A stretch of 64,000 nucleotides of DNA, taken from Kitasatospora sp. CB01950 (GTDB taxonomy: Bacteria; Actinomycetota; Actinomycetes; Streptomycetales; Streptomycetaceae). Below are positions 8,175-15,537 of the stretch, piece by piece (position 1 is the first letter of the stretch; each line of letters starts with the position of its first letter). The notes beneath the pieces are model-generated. The model saw only the letters and a list, made by a program, of their open reading frames with translations. It did not search any database and was not told the origin of the DNA. Both the position numbers and the translations under genes were made by a program. The stretch lies in NCBI RefSeq assembly GCF_001905465.1, contig NZ_LISX01000013.1:33309-97308 (forward strand), read 5' to 3'.

Positions 8175-9015
8175 GCGTTCCTCCGCTCCCGCCGCGAGCG
8201 GATCGCCCCCGGGCGGGCGGGGCTGCCGGTGCACGGCCTGCGGCGGGTGGCGGGGCTGCGCTGCGGTGAGGTCGCGACGCTGGCCGGTGTCAGCGTCGAG
8301 TACTGCACGCGGCTGGAGCGCGGCAACCTCAAGGGCGTCTCCGGCAGCGTGCTGGACGCCGTCGCGCCGGCGCTGCGCCTGGACGGCACCGAACGCATGC
8401 ACCTGTACGACCTGGCCCGCGCCGCCGGGGCCGCAGCGCGGGTGCGGGTGCGGCGGCGAGAGGGCGCGTCGGCGGTGCGGCCGAGCGTACGGCGGATCAT
8501 CGAGGGCATGCCGGACCTGTCGGCGTTCGTCGCCGACGACCGCCTGGACCCGCCGGCCGCCAACGCGCTCGGCCGGCCCTGTTCGCCCCGATGTACGACG
8601 ACCCCACCACCCGTTCGAACACCGTCAGCCCCGCCGCCCGCAGGTTCTACGCCGATCGGGAACGCGTCGTACGCGACGCGGTGGGCGTGCTCCGGGTCGC
8701 CGCCGGCAAGGACCCGGACGACCGGAGTCGACCCGGCTGATCGGCGAACTGTCCACCCGCAGCGAGGAGTTCCGCACCCTGTGGGCCGCCCGGGACGTGC
8801 ACGTGTTCCGCACCGGCGTCAAGCGCTTCCGGCATCCGGCGGTGGGCGAGCTCGAACTCGACCACGAGAGCAGGCGGCTGCCGGGCGAGAACGGGCTGAG
8901 CGTGGTCGTCTACAGCGCGGCCCCCGGCAGCGCCGCCGACGACGCGCTCGCCCTGCTCGCGGGCCGGTCCGCGACGGCCGGCCCGCAGCAGCGGATCGAC
9001 GCGCCGACGCGGTGA
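8175..9015 (+). pseudogene. XRE-type regulator with MmyB-like ligand domain, frameshifted
   Basis: The first frame gives LRSRRERI and the helix-turn-helix CGEVATLAGVSVEYCTRLE, as in Streptomyces regulators that pair an XRE domain with an MmyB-type PAS domain. At about 8579 the reading moves to a second frame (LFAPMYDDPTTRSNTV, then RRFYADRERVVRDAVGVL), and at about 8730 to a third (LIGELSTRSEEFRTLW and VKRFRHPAVGELELD). Two frameshifts in the ligand domain mean no intact protein. The N-terminus starts directly at the deletion junction with the aldo/keto reductase relic. Confidence 0.75.
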
Positions 9016-9093
9016 CGCGCGTCATGCGCGGGTGCTGTCAGCAATCGGTGCGCTGTCCCGTTCGGAGGGCACGCGAACCAGACAGCAGCACCC

Positions 9094-9504
9094 CATGAGG
9101 CACGCCACCTCCGGGCAGGTGGACCAGTTGGTGGCGATGCTCACCGCCGACGCCACCGCGGTCTCCGACGGCGCCGGGCTGGCCAGGCGGCTGCTGCGGC
9201 TCACCGGCCCCGAACGGATCGCCGCCACCATGTGGGCCGGCTTCCGGCCCACCCCCGCCAAGATCCGGCTGTCCGGCGGCACCCCCGTGCTGCACATCGC
9301 CGAGGTCAACGGCGCCCCGCGGTGCTCGCCCAGGTCGACGGCCGGGTGCGGGGTGCCGTGGTGCTCCACCTGCGCGACGGCAGGGTCGCCGGGCTGTGCG
9401 GCATCGCCGCGGCCGGCCGACCGGCCCGGCTCGACGCGGCCTGGCAGCGGCTCGACAACGTGCCGCCCGCGGTCGCCGGTTGGTGGGCGGACGCCCGGGC
9501 TTGA
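9094..9504 (+). pseudogene. C-terminal (SnoaL-like) remnant of an ECF sigma factor
   Basis: The sequence SGQVDQLVAMLTADATAVSD, then IAEVNGAP and, after a one-base frameshift near 9320, VLAQVDGRVRGAVVLHLRDG matches the SnoaL-like domain at the end of SigJ-type ECF sigma factors. The sigma2 and sigma4 DNA-binding regions are completely absent. With the frameshift the gene is dead. It directly precedes the MerR-type operator of the hydrolase gene. Confidence 0.6.
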
Positions 9505-9522
9505 CCTTGACCCGAGGTCAAG
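9500..9522 (+). promoter_or_regulatory. MerR-type operator/promoter of the hydrolase-merR unit
   Basis: CTTGACC at 9506-9512 and GGTCAAG at 9516-9522 form a perfect inverted repeat with a 3-base centre; a further CTTGACC copy starts at 9500. The first TTGACC works as a -35 element, and the inverted repeat then fills the long spacer typical of MerR-controlled promoters. Transcription would begin at or next to the ATG at 9538, so the message may be leaderless. Confidence 0.7.
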
Positions 9523-9537
9523 CTCCAGGCTGACGGC

Positions 9538-10353
9538 ATGACGAAGAACGCGAACGCGACGACTGCCCGGACCGGACTGATCGCGGTGGAGGACACGGCG
9601 CTGGCCGTCACCGACACCGGCGGCGCCGGGCAGCCCGTGCTCTACCTCAACGGCTCCTATGCGACGCAGCGGAACTGGCGGCACGTGATCGCCGAACTCG
9701 GCGACGGCTACCGGCACATCACCTTCGACGAGCGCGCCCGCGGCCGCTCGAAGACGTCCGCCGACTACTCCTTCGAGGCGTGCCTGCGCGACATCGACGC
9801 CGTGCTCGACGCCACCGGCGTGCAACGCCCGCTGCTGGTCGGCTGGTCCTACGGCGCGGCGCTCGCCCTGCACTGGAGCACCCGCAACCTCGAGCGGACG
9901 GCCGGCGCGGTGATGGTCGACGGCGGCTACCCCTGGGACTACCTGGCCGCCGTCGAGGGCGGCCGGGACGCCGGACGCGAGCAGATCCGCACCATGTTCC
10001 GGAAGTTCGGATGGCTCATGCCGCTGGTGCGGCCGCTGGGCATGGCCGCCCGGATGTCCGCCGCGCAGCACGCCGAGATCAACATCGAACTCAACGAGAT
10101 CGTCGCCGACAGCGACCCGGTGTTCGACCTGGTGACCTTCCCGATGCGGTTCCTGGTCGCCACCGGCGCCAGCCTCGGCGGCACCGAGGAAGGACTGACC
10201 GCGATGCGCGCCACCCTCGACCCGATCCTCGCCCGCAACCCGCACGTGACGGTCGGTGCCACCGTCCCGAGCAAGCACACCACCATCGTGCGCAAGGACT
10301 TCCGCGCCATCGCCACCGCCGTCCGGGAGGTTTGCCAGGACACCGCGCAGTGA
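9538..10353 (+). CDS. alpha/beta hydrolase
   Basis: A 271-residue alpha/beta hydrolase. The early PVLYLNGSYATQRNWRHVI strand-loop is the oxyanion region, the nucleophile elbow is GWSYGAALALHW (Ser in G-W-S-Y-G), and a late KHTTIVRKDF carries the likely catalytic His. No signal peptide, so it is cytoplasmic. Its substrate is unknown; small esters or lactones are typical. The merR gene starts 15 bases after its stop and the operator precedes it, so both are one autoregulated unit. The regulator probably senses a molecule related to the hydrolase substrate. Confidence 0.9.
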   Translation: MTKNANATTARTGLIAVEDTALAVTDTGGAGQPVLYLNGSYATQRNWRHVIAELGDGYRHITFDERARGRSKTSADYSFEACLRDIDAVLDATGVQRPLLVGWSYGAALALHWSTRNLERTAGAVMVDGGYPWDYLAAVEGGRDAGREQIRTMFRKFGWLMPLVRPLGMAARMSAAQHAEINIELNEIVADSDPVFDLVTFPMRFLVATGASLGGTEEGLTAMRATLDPILARNPHVTVGATVPSKHTTIVRKDFRAIATAVREVCQDTAQ

Positions 10354-10367
10354 GGTTCTCTGACGGT

Positions 10368-11138
10368 ATGACAGACGGCATCACCATCGGTCGGGCCGCC
10401 GCGTTCGCCGGCATCACGGTGAAGACCGTCCGGGTCTACCACCGCAGCGGCCTGATCGAGGAACCCCGCCGCGACAACTCCGGCTACCGCCGCTACGACA
10501 CCGCCGACCTGCTGCGCCTGGTCCAGGTCCGCACCCTCGCCGCAGCGGGCGTACCGCTCGCCGGGATCGGGCCGATCCTGAACGCCGAGGGCCAGGACTT
10601 CACCGCCGCGCTCGACCAGGTCGAGGAGAACCTCACCCGGCGCATCGAGGAACTCGCCGCCCGCCGCGCCACGCTGCGCCGACTCGCCACCGGCGACCGG
10701 CTGCTGCTGCCCGACCGGGCCTGCGCGATCCTCGACCGGATGCCCGGCCTCGGCTTCTCCGCCGCGGACGTCACCACCGCCCGCGAAGGACTCGTCCTGG
10801 TCCGGACGATGATGCCGGACGGCTTCGACGAGTACCTCGCCCAGATCGAGCACGGCCTCGACGACCCCCGGCACGTCGCCCTGATCAAACTCACCTGGAG
10901 CGCCGGGAACTGGGCCGCCGACGACCCCCGGATCGAGGAGCTCGCCGAGGAGGTGGCCCGCCACTTCCTCGACGACCCCTCCCTGCTGCCGACCCTGACG
11001 GGCCTCCAGGACCAGGACGACGCCGCCACCCGCCGCGACCTGCTCACCCGCCATGGCGAGGACGACCGGCCCGGATGGACCAGGCTCACCGCGCTGATCC
11101 GGCGGAAACTGCGCGCGGCCGGATTCGAACCGGACTGA
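10368..11138 (+). CDS. MerR family transcriptional regulator
   Basis: The 256-residue product has an N-terminal MerR winged helix (ITIGRAAAFAGITVKTVRVY, then SGLIEEPRRDNSGYRRY), a linking coiled coil (residues about 80-115) and a long C-terminal domain. That domain has no conserved Cys cluster, so it is not a metal sensor of the MerR or CueR type but more like the drug- or ligand-sensing branch. The ATG at 10368 starts exactly at the DNA-binding domain. Being second in the unit, it should act on the operator at 9500-9522. Confidence 0.92.
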   Translation: MTDGITIGRAAAFAGITVKTVRVYHRSGLIEEPRRDNSGYRRYDTADLLRLVQVRTLAAAGVPLAGIGPILNAEGQDFTAALDQVEENLTRRIEELAARRATLRRLATGDRLLLPDRACAILDRMPGLGFSAADVTTAREGLVLVRTMMPDGFDEYLAQIEHGLDDPRHVALIKLTWSAGNWAADDPRIEELAEEVARHFLDDPSLLPTLTGLQDQDDAATRRDLLTRHGEDDRPGWTRLTALIRRKLRAAGFEPD

Positions 11139-11139
11139 C

Positions 11140-11505
11140 GTCAGACTCCGGACTGCCTGCCTGCCTGCCTGCCTGCCCGCGTGCGACCGGCCGAGCGATT
11201 CGACGTACTTGAGCATCAGCCGGGCCGGCTCTGGGCGCTCGCGCTCGTCCCAGTCGGCGGTGATGCACTCGAACGCGGCGCGCCGGTGGCGGCGGACGTG
11301 GGCCATCAGCGCGCTGCCGGCCGGGCCGAGGTGCCGCACGGTGCGGCGGCCGTCGTGCTGCGAGGCGGCGCGGAGCAGGTAGCCGACCTTGACGGTGTCG
11401 GTGACCATCCGGCTCGCGACCGGGGGGTCGGCACCGAGGAGTTCGGCGAGGGCGCCGACGGTGACCTCGTGCTCCGGGTCGCGGGTGCCCTCCAGGACGT
11501 GGGCA
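11140..11505 (-). pseudogene. MarR family regulator remnant
   Basis: On the minus strand the sequence VGALAELLGADPPVASRMV, then DGRRTVRHLGPAGSALMAHV and ARLMLKYVESLG is the recognition helix, wing and last helix of a MarR regulator. The first two helices are missing and there is no stop; the frame runs on through a CTGC repeat into the antisense of merR. The missing front abuts the NmrA-like remnant read on the plus strand at about 11508. Confidence 0.7.
11153..11176. repeat. (CTGC)6 simple repeat
   Basis: Six perfect copies of CTGC run from 11153 to 11176, at the decayed 3' end of the MarR remnant, where they read as alternating Ala-Gly-Arg-Gln. Tetranucleotide runs of this length are rare in such DNA and are prone to slippage. 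Confidence 0.9.
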
Positions 11506-11507
11506 CC

Positions 11508-11849
11508 GTGACCAACCGCCTGCACGCCCAGGGCCTGCCGATCCGCGCCGCCGGCGCAGAACCCGCCGCGCCGACCGTCCAACTCGCCTACCCCGAGGCG
11601 CAGGTGGCACCCATCCACCCGGAGAACATCGCGGATATCGCCGTCGAGACGATCAGCCACGCCGAGGCCGAGCAGCAGATGAGCCGCTTCGTGCCGCCGG
11701 CGGTGGTCGGTGCGCTGCTCGCACTGTGGGCCGCCGCGTGCGACGGCCCGGCGACGGTCGGCGACACCACCCGGGCGCTGCTCGGCACGCCCGAGCGCTG
11801 CTTCCGACAGTGGGCGACGGAGAACGCTGCCGCCTTCGCCGCCCGCTGA
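11508..11849 (+). pseudogene. NmrA-like NAD(P)-binding protein, C-terminal remnant
   Basis: The plus strand reads LAYPEAQVAPIHPENIADIA, then FVPPAVVGALLALWAAACDG and LLGTPERCFRQWATENAAAF before the stop at 11849. This is the last third of an atypical short-chain reductase of the NmrA/quinone-reductase type. The NAD(P)-binding glycine motif and most of the Rossmann fold are absent, and the open end joins the MarR remnant. Confidence 0.65.
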
Positions 11850-11930
11850 CCCGAGCACGCGGCCGCGGCGTCACGGGGTCGGTGCAGAGCCGGGAACGGA
11901 GGGTCCGTGGGGTGGGTGGGTGACGGACCG

Positions 11931-12656
11931 TCAGGGGCGGCGGGCCAGGAAGACGAGTTCGCGGCCGGGGCGGTCGGGGGCGTCGCGGACTTCGCGGAGG
12001 TCGAAGCCGGCGGTGCGGAGGTCGGCCGTAATCTCGGCGCGGTCGCGGAAGCGCAGGGTGGAGTCGGAGGTGAGGTGCTCGCCGTCCGAGGCGAAGACGT
12101 AGTGCCAACGGAACGTTACCAGCGGGCCGTCGACGTCCAGCAGGTCCACCCAGGTTTCCACCGGGCCGACGTCCGGCACCTCGTCGACGCGGTGGGAGGC
12201 CTCGCGGGTCCAGGTCTCCCAGGCGCGGAGGGACGGGTCGCGGGTCTCGAACACCAGGTGGCCGCCGGGCCGCAGCGCGTCGTGGACGGCGCGCAGGGTG
12301 GCGCGCCAGTCGGCCGGGTCGGTGATCGACTGGGCGGCGTTGGCCGTCATGGTGACCACGTCCACCCGGAGCGGCGGCAGGGTGGTCGCGTCGCCGGTGA
12401 TCCAGCGGACGGCGTCGCCGCCCGGTTTGGCCGCCGCCACCTCGACGGACGCCGCCGCCGGGTCCGCCCCCGTCACCTCGATGCCGCGCTCGGCCAGCAG
12501 CAGCGCGAACACGCCGGTGCCGCAGCCGAGATCGAGGACGCTGCGCGCGCCGAGCTCGTCGACCAGGGCCAGGTAGGGGATCAGATCGGAGCGGTCCGCG
12601 TCGAGGGCGTCGTAGAGCGGGGCCAGCCGAGGATGGGTGAAGCATTCGTCAGCCAT
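11931..12656 (-). CDS. class I SAM-dependent methyltransferase
   Basis: This 241-residue enzyme carries a clear SAM-binding motif I (SVLDLGCGTGVFALLLAERG), motif II acidic end (EVTGADPAAASVEVA) and the post-motif GDATTLP. The region DVVTMTANAAQSITDPADWR leads to motif III (LRPGGHLVFETRDP). The C-terminal half resembles small-molecule or unassigned Streptomyces methyltransferases with a beta-rich cap. The ATG at 12656 opens directly with MADECFTHPRLAPLYD, the standard start of the family; a longer reading from 12809 is unlikely. Substrate unknown. Confidence 0.92.
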   Translation of the reverse strand: MADECFTHPRLAPLYDALDADRSDLIPYLALVDELGARSVLDLGCGTGVFALLLAERGIEVTGADPAAASVEVAAAKPGGDAVRWITGDATTLPPLRVDVVTMTANAAQSITDPADWRATLRAVHDALRPGGHLVFETRDPSLRAWETWTREASHRVDEVPDVGPVETWVDLLDVDGPLVTFRWHYVFASDGEHLTSDSTLRFRDRAEITADLRTAGFDLREVRDAPDRPGRELVFLARRP

Positions 12657-12962
12657 GAGGGTGAGGCTACGTCCGGCGGGCGGGCCGGTGCCTGTGGGTT
12701 TCGGCAGGGCTTTCGGCAGGGCTTCCGGCAGGGCGTGAATAATCCGTTGCCGTCGGGGTCGGGTGTTGCGTACGGTGTGCGCGTGAACACCGGAACGGCC
12801 ATGGGCCATGCACGGATCGGTGACCCGGTGGGCGGCTGAGGCCGCCCCGGGTGCCTTCGGGGCGCCCGCCGGTTCGGGGACCGCCCGGTCCCGGGAGCAC
12901 TGCCTCCCGGAACTGAGCCCTGCGTCAACTCCCCGAAACCGGAACGAGGTTCATCCAGAGCC
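12657..12962. other. intergenic region with 12-base tandem repeat
   Basis: The 306 bases between the methyltransferase and VOC genes hold no supportable gene. At 12698-12733 there are three tandem 12-base units of the type CTTTCGGCAGGG (first and third with one change), followed by a relatively AT-rich GTGAATAATCC stretch that could be part of a promoter for either divergent gene. Confidence 0.6.
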
Positions 12963-13337
12963 ATGCCTGCTGCCTTCAACCACACCATCATCGCGTCCAT
13001 CGACCGCGCCGTCTCCGCAGACTTCTACCGTGAGCTGCTGGAGGCCGAACAGGCGCCCTCCTGGGGCCCGTTCGCCAACCTGACGCTGGCCGACGGCGTG
13101 CTGCTGCAGTTCGCCGAGCCGCCGGTGGAGATCCAGCGCCAGCACTACGCCTTCCTGGTCGACGACGAGCACTTCGACCGCGCCTACGCGCTGCTGTGCG
13201 AGCGCGAGATCCCGCACTGGGCCGACCCGCAGATGCAGCTGCCCGGCGAGACCAACGCCGGCCACGGCGGACGCGGCGTGTACCTGCTCGACCCGGCCGG
13301 CCACTTCCTGGAACTGATCACCCGCCCCTACCTGTAG
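12963..13337 (+). CDS. VOC family (glyoxalase/bleomycin-resistance fold) protein
   Basis: At 124 residues this is one vicinal-oxygen-chelate domain: FNHTIIASIDRAVSADFYREL at the start, HYAFLVDDEHFDRAYAL in the middle and GGRGVYLLDPAGHFLELITRPY at the end. The His near residue 7, a second in the middle and the Glu in FLELI are in the usual metal-ligand places. It could be a lyase, dioxygenase or binding protein. It precedes the DinB-like gene by 32 bases and is probably cotranscribed with it. Confidence 0.9.
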   Translation: MPAAFNHTIIASIDRAVSADFYRELLEAEQAPSWGPFANLTLADGVLLQFAEPPVEIQRQHYAFLVDDEHFDRAYALLCEREIPHWADPQMQLPGETNAGHGGRGVYLLDPAGHFLELITRPYL

Positions 13338-13369
13338 GCGACTTGAGGTGCGGGTGCGAGGATGGACCG

Positions 13370-13939
13370 ATGGACCATCGGGATCTGCGCGCAGCCCTCG
13401 CGGAGCTGCGACTCACCCTCGCCCCGCACCTGGACGCCGACTGGAGCGGGCCGGCCGGCGGGCTGGAGTGGTCGTGCCAGGAGACGCTGGCGCACATCGG
13501 CCACGACCTGCTCGCCTACGCCGGCCAGCTGGCGGCCCGTCCCGACGACCGCTACCTGCCGTTCGACCTGACGGTCCGTCCGGGTGTCGACCCCACCACC
13601 ACCCTGCAGATCGCCCTCGCCTGCGGCGAGTTGCTGGCCGTCGCGCTGGCCGCCGCCGATCCCGCGCTGCGGGCCTGGCACTGGGGCCCGACCGACCCCG
13701 GCGGCTTCGCCGCGATGGGCGTCGCCGAGATCCTGCTGCACACCCACGACATCGTCGCAGGCCTCGGCCTCGACCGGACGCCGCCGCCCGCCCTGTACGC
13801 CGCCGTGCTGGCCCGGCTGTTCCCCGACGCGCCGGACGGCGACCCGGTGGCGGTGCTGCTGTGGTGCACCGGGCGCGGCGAACTGCCGGGCCTGGCCCGG
13901 CGCGAGTCCTGGGGGTGGAAGGCCGCGCTGCCCGAGTGA
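13370..13939 (+). CDS. DinB / maleylpyruvate isomerase N-terminal-type protein
   Basis: A 189-residue four-helix protein of the DinB-like group. The N-terminal helix (LRLTLAPHLDADWSGPAG), then WSCQETLAHIGHDLLAYAG with His, and a late GVAEILLHTHDIVAGLGL with paired His residues make a typical metal site (three His). Such proteins are thiol-dependent transferases or isomerases using mycothiol. The ATG at 13370 lies just past GGATGGACCG; another ATG eight bases earlier is out of frame. Substrate unknown. Confidence 0.85.
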   Translation: MDHRDLRAALAELRLTLAPHLDADWSGPAGGLEWSCQETLAHIGHDLLAYAGQLAARPDDRYLPFDLTVRPGVDPTTTLQIALACGELLAVALAAADPALRAWHWGPTDPGGFAAMGVAEILLHTHDIVAGLGLDRTPPPALYAAVLARLFPDAPDGDPVAVLLWCTGRGELPGLARRESWGWKAALPE

Positions 13940-13998
13940 CCCGGCCGGCCCGTCAGAAGGGGGCCGTCCGGCCCGTCAGGAGTGGCCAGGCCGGCCCG

Positions 13999-15279
13999 TC
14001 AGGAGGGGGCCGGGACCATGCGGTGGAGGCCCTTGCGGTCGTAGTAGGTCGTCATCGCGAAGCCGAAGGCCAGCGCCACCACGAACCCTACCCCGATCAT
14101 CACCCAGGCCCGGGTCAGCCCCGCGTCCGCCTGCGCGTCGAAGTACAGGATCGCCCGCACCCCGCCCGCGACCTGCCGCATCGGCTCGAACGCGCCGAGG
14201 AAACGGTAGAAGGACGGGGTGGCCTGGAGCGGGATCGTCGCGCCGGAGGACGGCAGGGCCAGCGCGATGAAGACGAACATCGCGACCAACTGGCCGAGGG
14301 AGCCGAAGGCCGCGTTGATCGCCTGCGCGCCGAGTCCCACCGTCGCGCAGGCGGCGAACGAGAACAGCCAGAGCAGCGGCAGGTGCGGGGCGTCCATGCC
14401 GAGGATGCCGATCGTCGCCACCATGATCATCGTGGTGGTGACGGCGGACAGGCCCGCCGTCATCTCCATCTTCACGATCAGCGTCTGGGTGCGGTTGATC
14501 GGCACCGTCGGCCTGCGGGTGTGCCACGGGCCGATCTCGCTGTCCGCGTAGCCGAGCGCGGTGTCCACCCCGTTGTGCACCAGGTTGGCGCTCAGGAACC
14601 CGGCCAGCACCAGCAGCAGCGTGTAGTAGAACGCGCTCAGGCCCAACCCCGTGTGCCGGGCGATCGGATGCCCCTGCTGCACCTGCACGTCCGCCGGGTC
14701 CGCCAGCAGCAGCTTCGCGGTCGCCGAGGCGTTCGGCGCCGCCGACGTCAGCTGTTGGCCGATCGCCAGCGAGGAGCGGTGCGCCGCCTGCTGGGTGATC
14801 TGGGACGCCAGCGAGGACGCCAGCGAACCCACGCCCGGGTTGGTCAGCGTCAACAGGACCGGACGCGCCGAGGACTGATCGGACACCAGGCCCGCCACCG
14901 TGCGGGAGAAGTCCTCCGGGACCACCAGCGCCCCGTACACCCGGCCCGACGCCAGCTGCTCCTGCGCCTCCGCGCGCGACACCCGTCGCCACTGCACCTG
15001 GCCCGGCGGCGTCCCCGCCGCCACCGCGTCCGTCACCTGCGCGCCCAGCGGCGCGGACTGCCCCGGCAGCGGCGGGCCGGCGTCCGCGTCCACCAGCGCG
15101 ATCGGCATCCGGTGCAGATCGTCCTGCGGGGTCAGGATGCCGCCCATGTACAGCAGCGACAGCACCAGCGCCACCAGCGCACTCAGCACCCCCGGGATCA
15201 GCCACAGCTTCCACCGGCGCAGCACCTGCCCCGCGCGGGCCTGCGGGGCGTGCACCTGCGGGGGGATTCCACTCGCCAT
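13999..15279 (-). CDS. DUF3533 / YhgE-Pip-type membrane protein
   Basis: The 426-residue product has one N-terminal membrane helix (WLIPGVLSALVALVLSLLYM), an extracytoplasmic domain of about 180 residues (IALVDADAGPPLPGQSAPLG, VYGALVVPEDFSRTVA) and five to six helices at the C-terminus. This layout, with the ABC-2-like permease end, matches DUF3533 and the YhgE/Pip proteins. They are linked to ABC-type export or to ESX-like secretion; here no ATPase is next to it. The ATG at 15279 precedes the first helix by about 25 residues; upstream readings add arginine-rich sequence. Confidence 0.88.
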   Translation of the reverse strand: MASGIPPQVHAPQARAGQVLRRWKLWLIPGVLSALVALVLSLLYMGGILTPQDDLHRMPIALVDADAGPPLPGQSAPLGAQVTDAVAAGTPPGQVQWRRVSRAEAQEQLASGRVYGALVVPEDFSRTVAGLVSDQSSARPVLLTLTNPGVGSLASSLASQITQQAAHRSSLAIGQQLTSAAPNASATAKLLLADPADVQVQQGHPIARHTGLGLSAFYYTLLLVLAGFLSANLVHNGVDTALGYADSEIGPWHTRRPTVPINRTQTLIVKMEMTAGLSAVTTTMIMVATIGILGMDAPHLPLLWLFSFAACATVGLGAQAINAAFGSLGQLVAMFVFIALALPSSGATIPLQATPSFYRFLGAFEPMRQVAGGVRAILYFDAQADAGLTRAWVMIGVGFVVALAFGFAMTTYYDRKGLHRMVPAPS

Positions 15280-15419
15280 GTCACTCCGCCCGGCTCGACA
15301 CCACCTCGGCCCCCGGCCGGGGCCTCCGACGAGGCTAGGACGCGGGCCCGGGCACGCTGCCTGCGACACCGGCGGCGCACAGCTGCTCACCCCAACGGGC
15401 CACCCCTGGCGGTTCGGGT

Positions 15420-15535
15420 GCAGCGCCGCGTTGATCCTTCGGGGGTGCCGGTCAGCCGGCGGGGTCGCCGAGACAGAGGCCGACGGCAGCCCACTCAGAG
15501 CCGCATGAATCCCCGAAGGATCAACGCGGCGCTGC
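15420..15535. mobile_element. 116-base MITE-like element with perfect 25-base inverted ends
   Basis: The 25 bases at 15420-15444 are the exact reverse complement of 15511-15535 (ends begin GCAGCGCCGCGTTGATCC). The 66 bases between them have no coding sequence. The trinucleotide GGT lies directly outside both ends (15417-15419 and 15536-15538), as a 3-base target duplication would. The right end touches the TAA stop (15538-15540) of the hydrolase. A non-autonomous insertion is the best explanation; a long terminator hairpin is the alternative. Confidence 0.6.
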
Positions 15536-15537
15536 GG

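Noticed and set aside
11118..11135. tRNA T-arm-like sequence (GGATTCGAACC on the plus strand)
   Set aside because: It encodes the last residues of MerR, and no D-arm, anticodon arm or acceptor stem can be built around it.
9939..11858. 639-codon minus-strand frame
   Set aside because: Antisense to merR and the hydrolase. Only the part at about 11140-11505 (MarR remnant) is real coding sequence.
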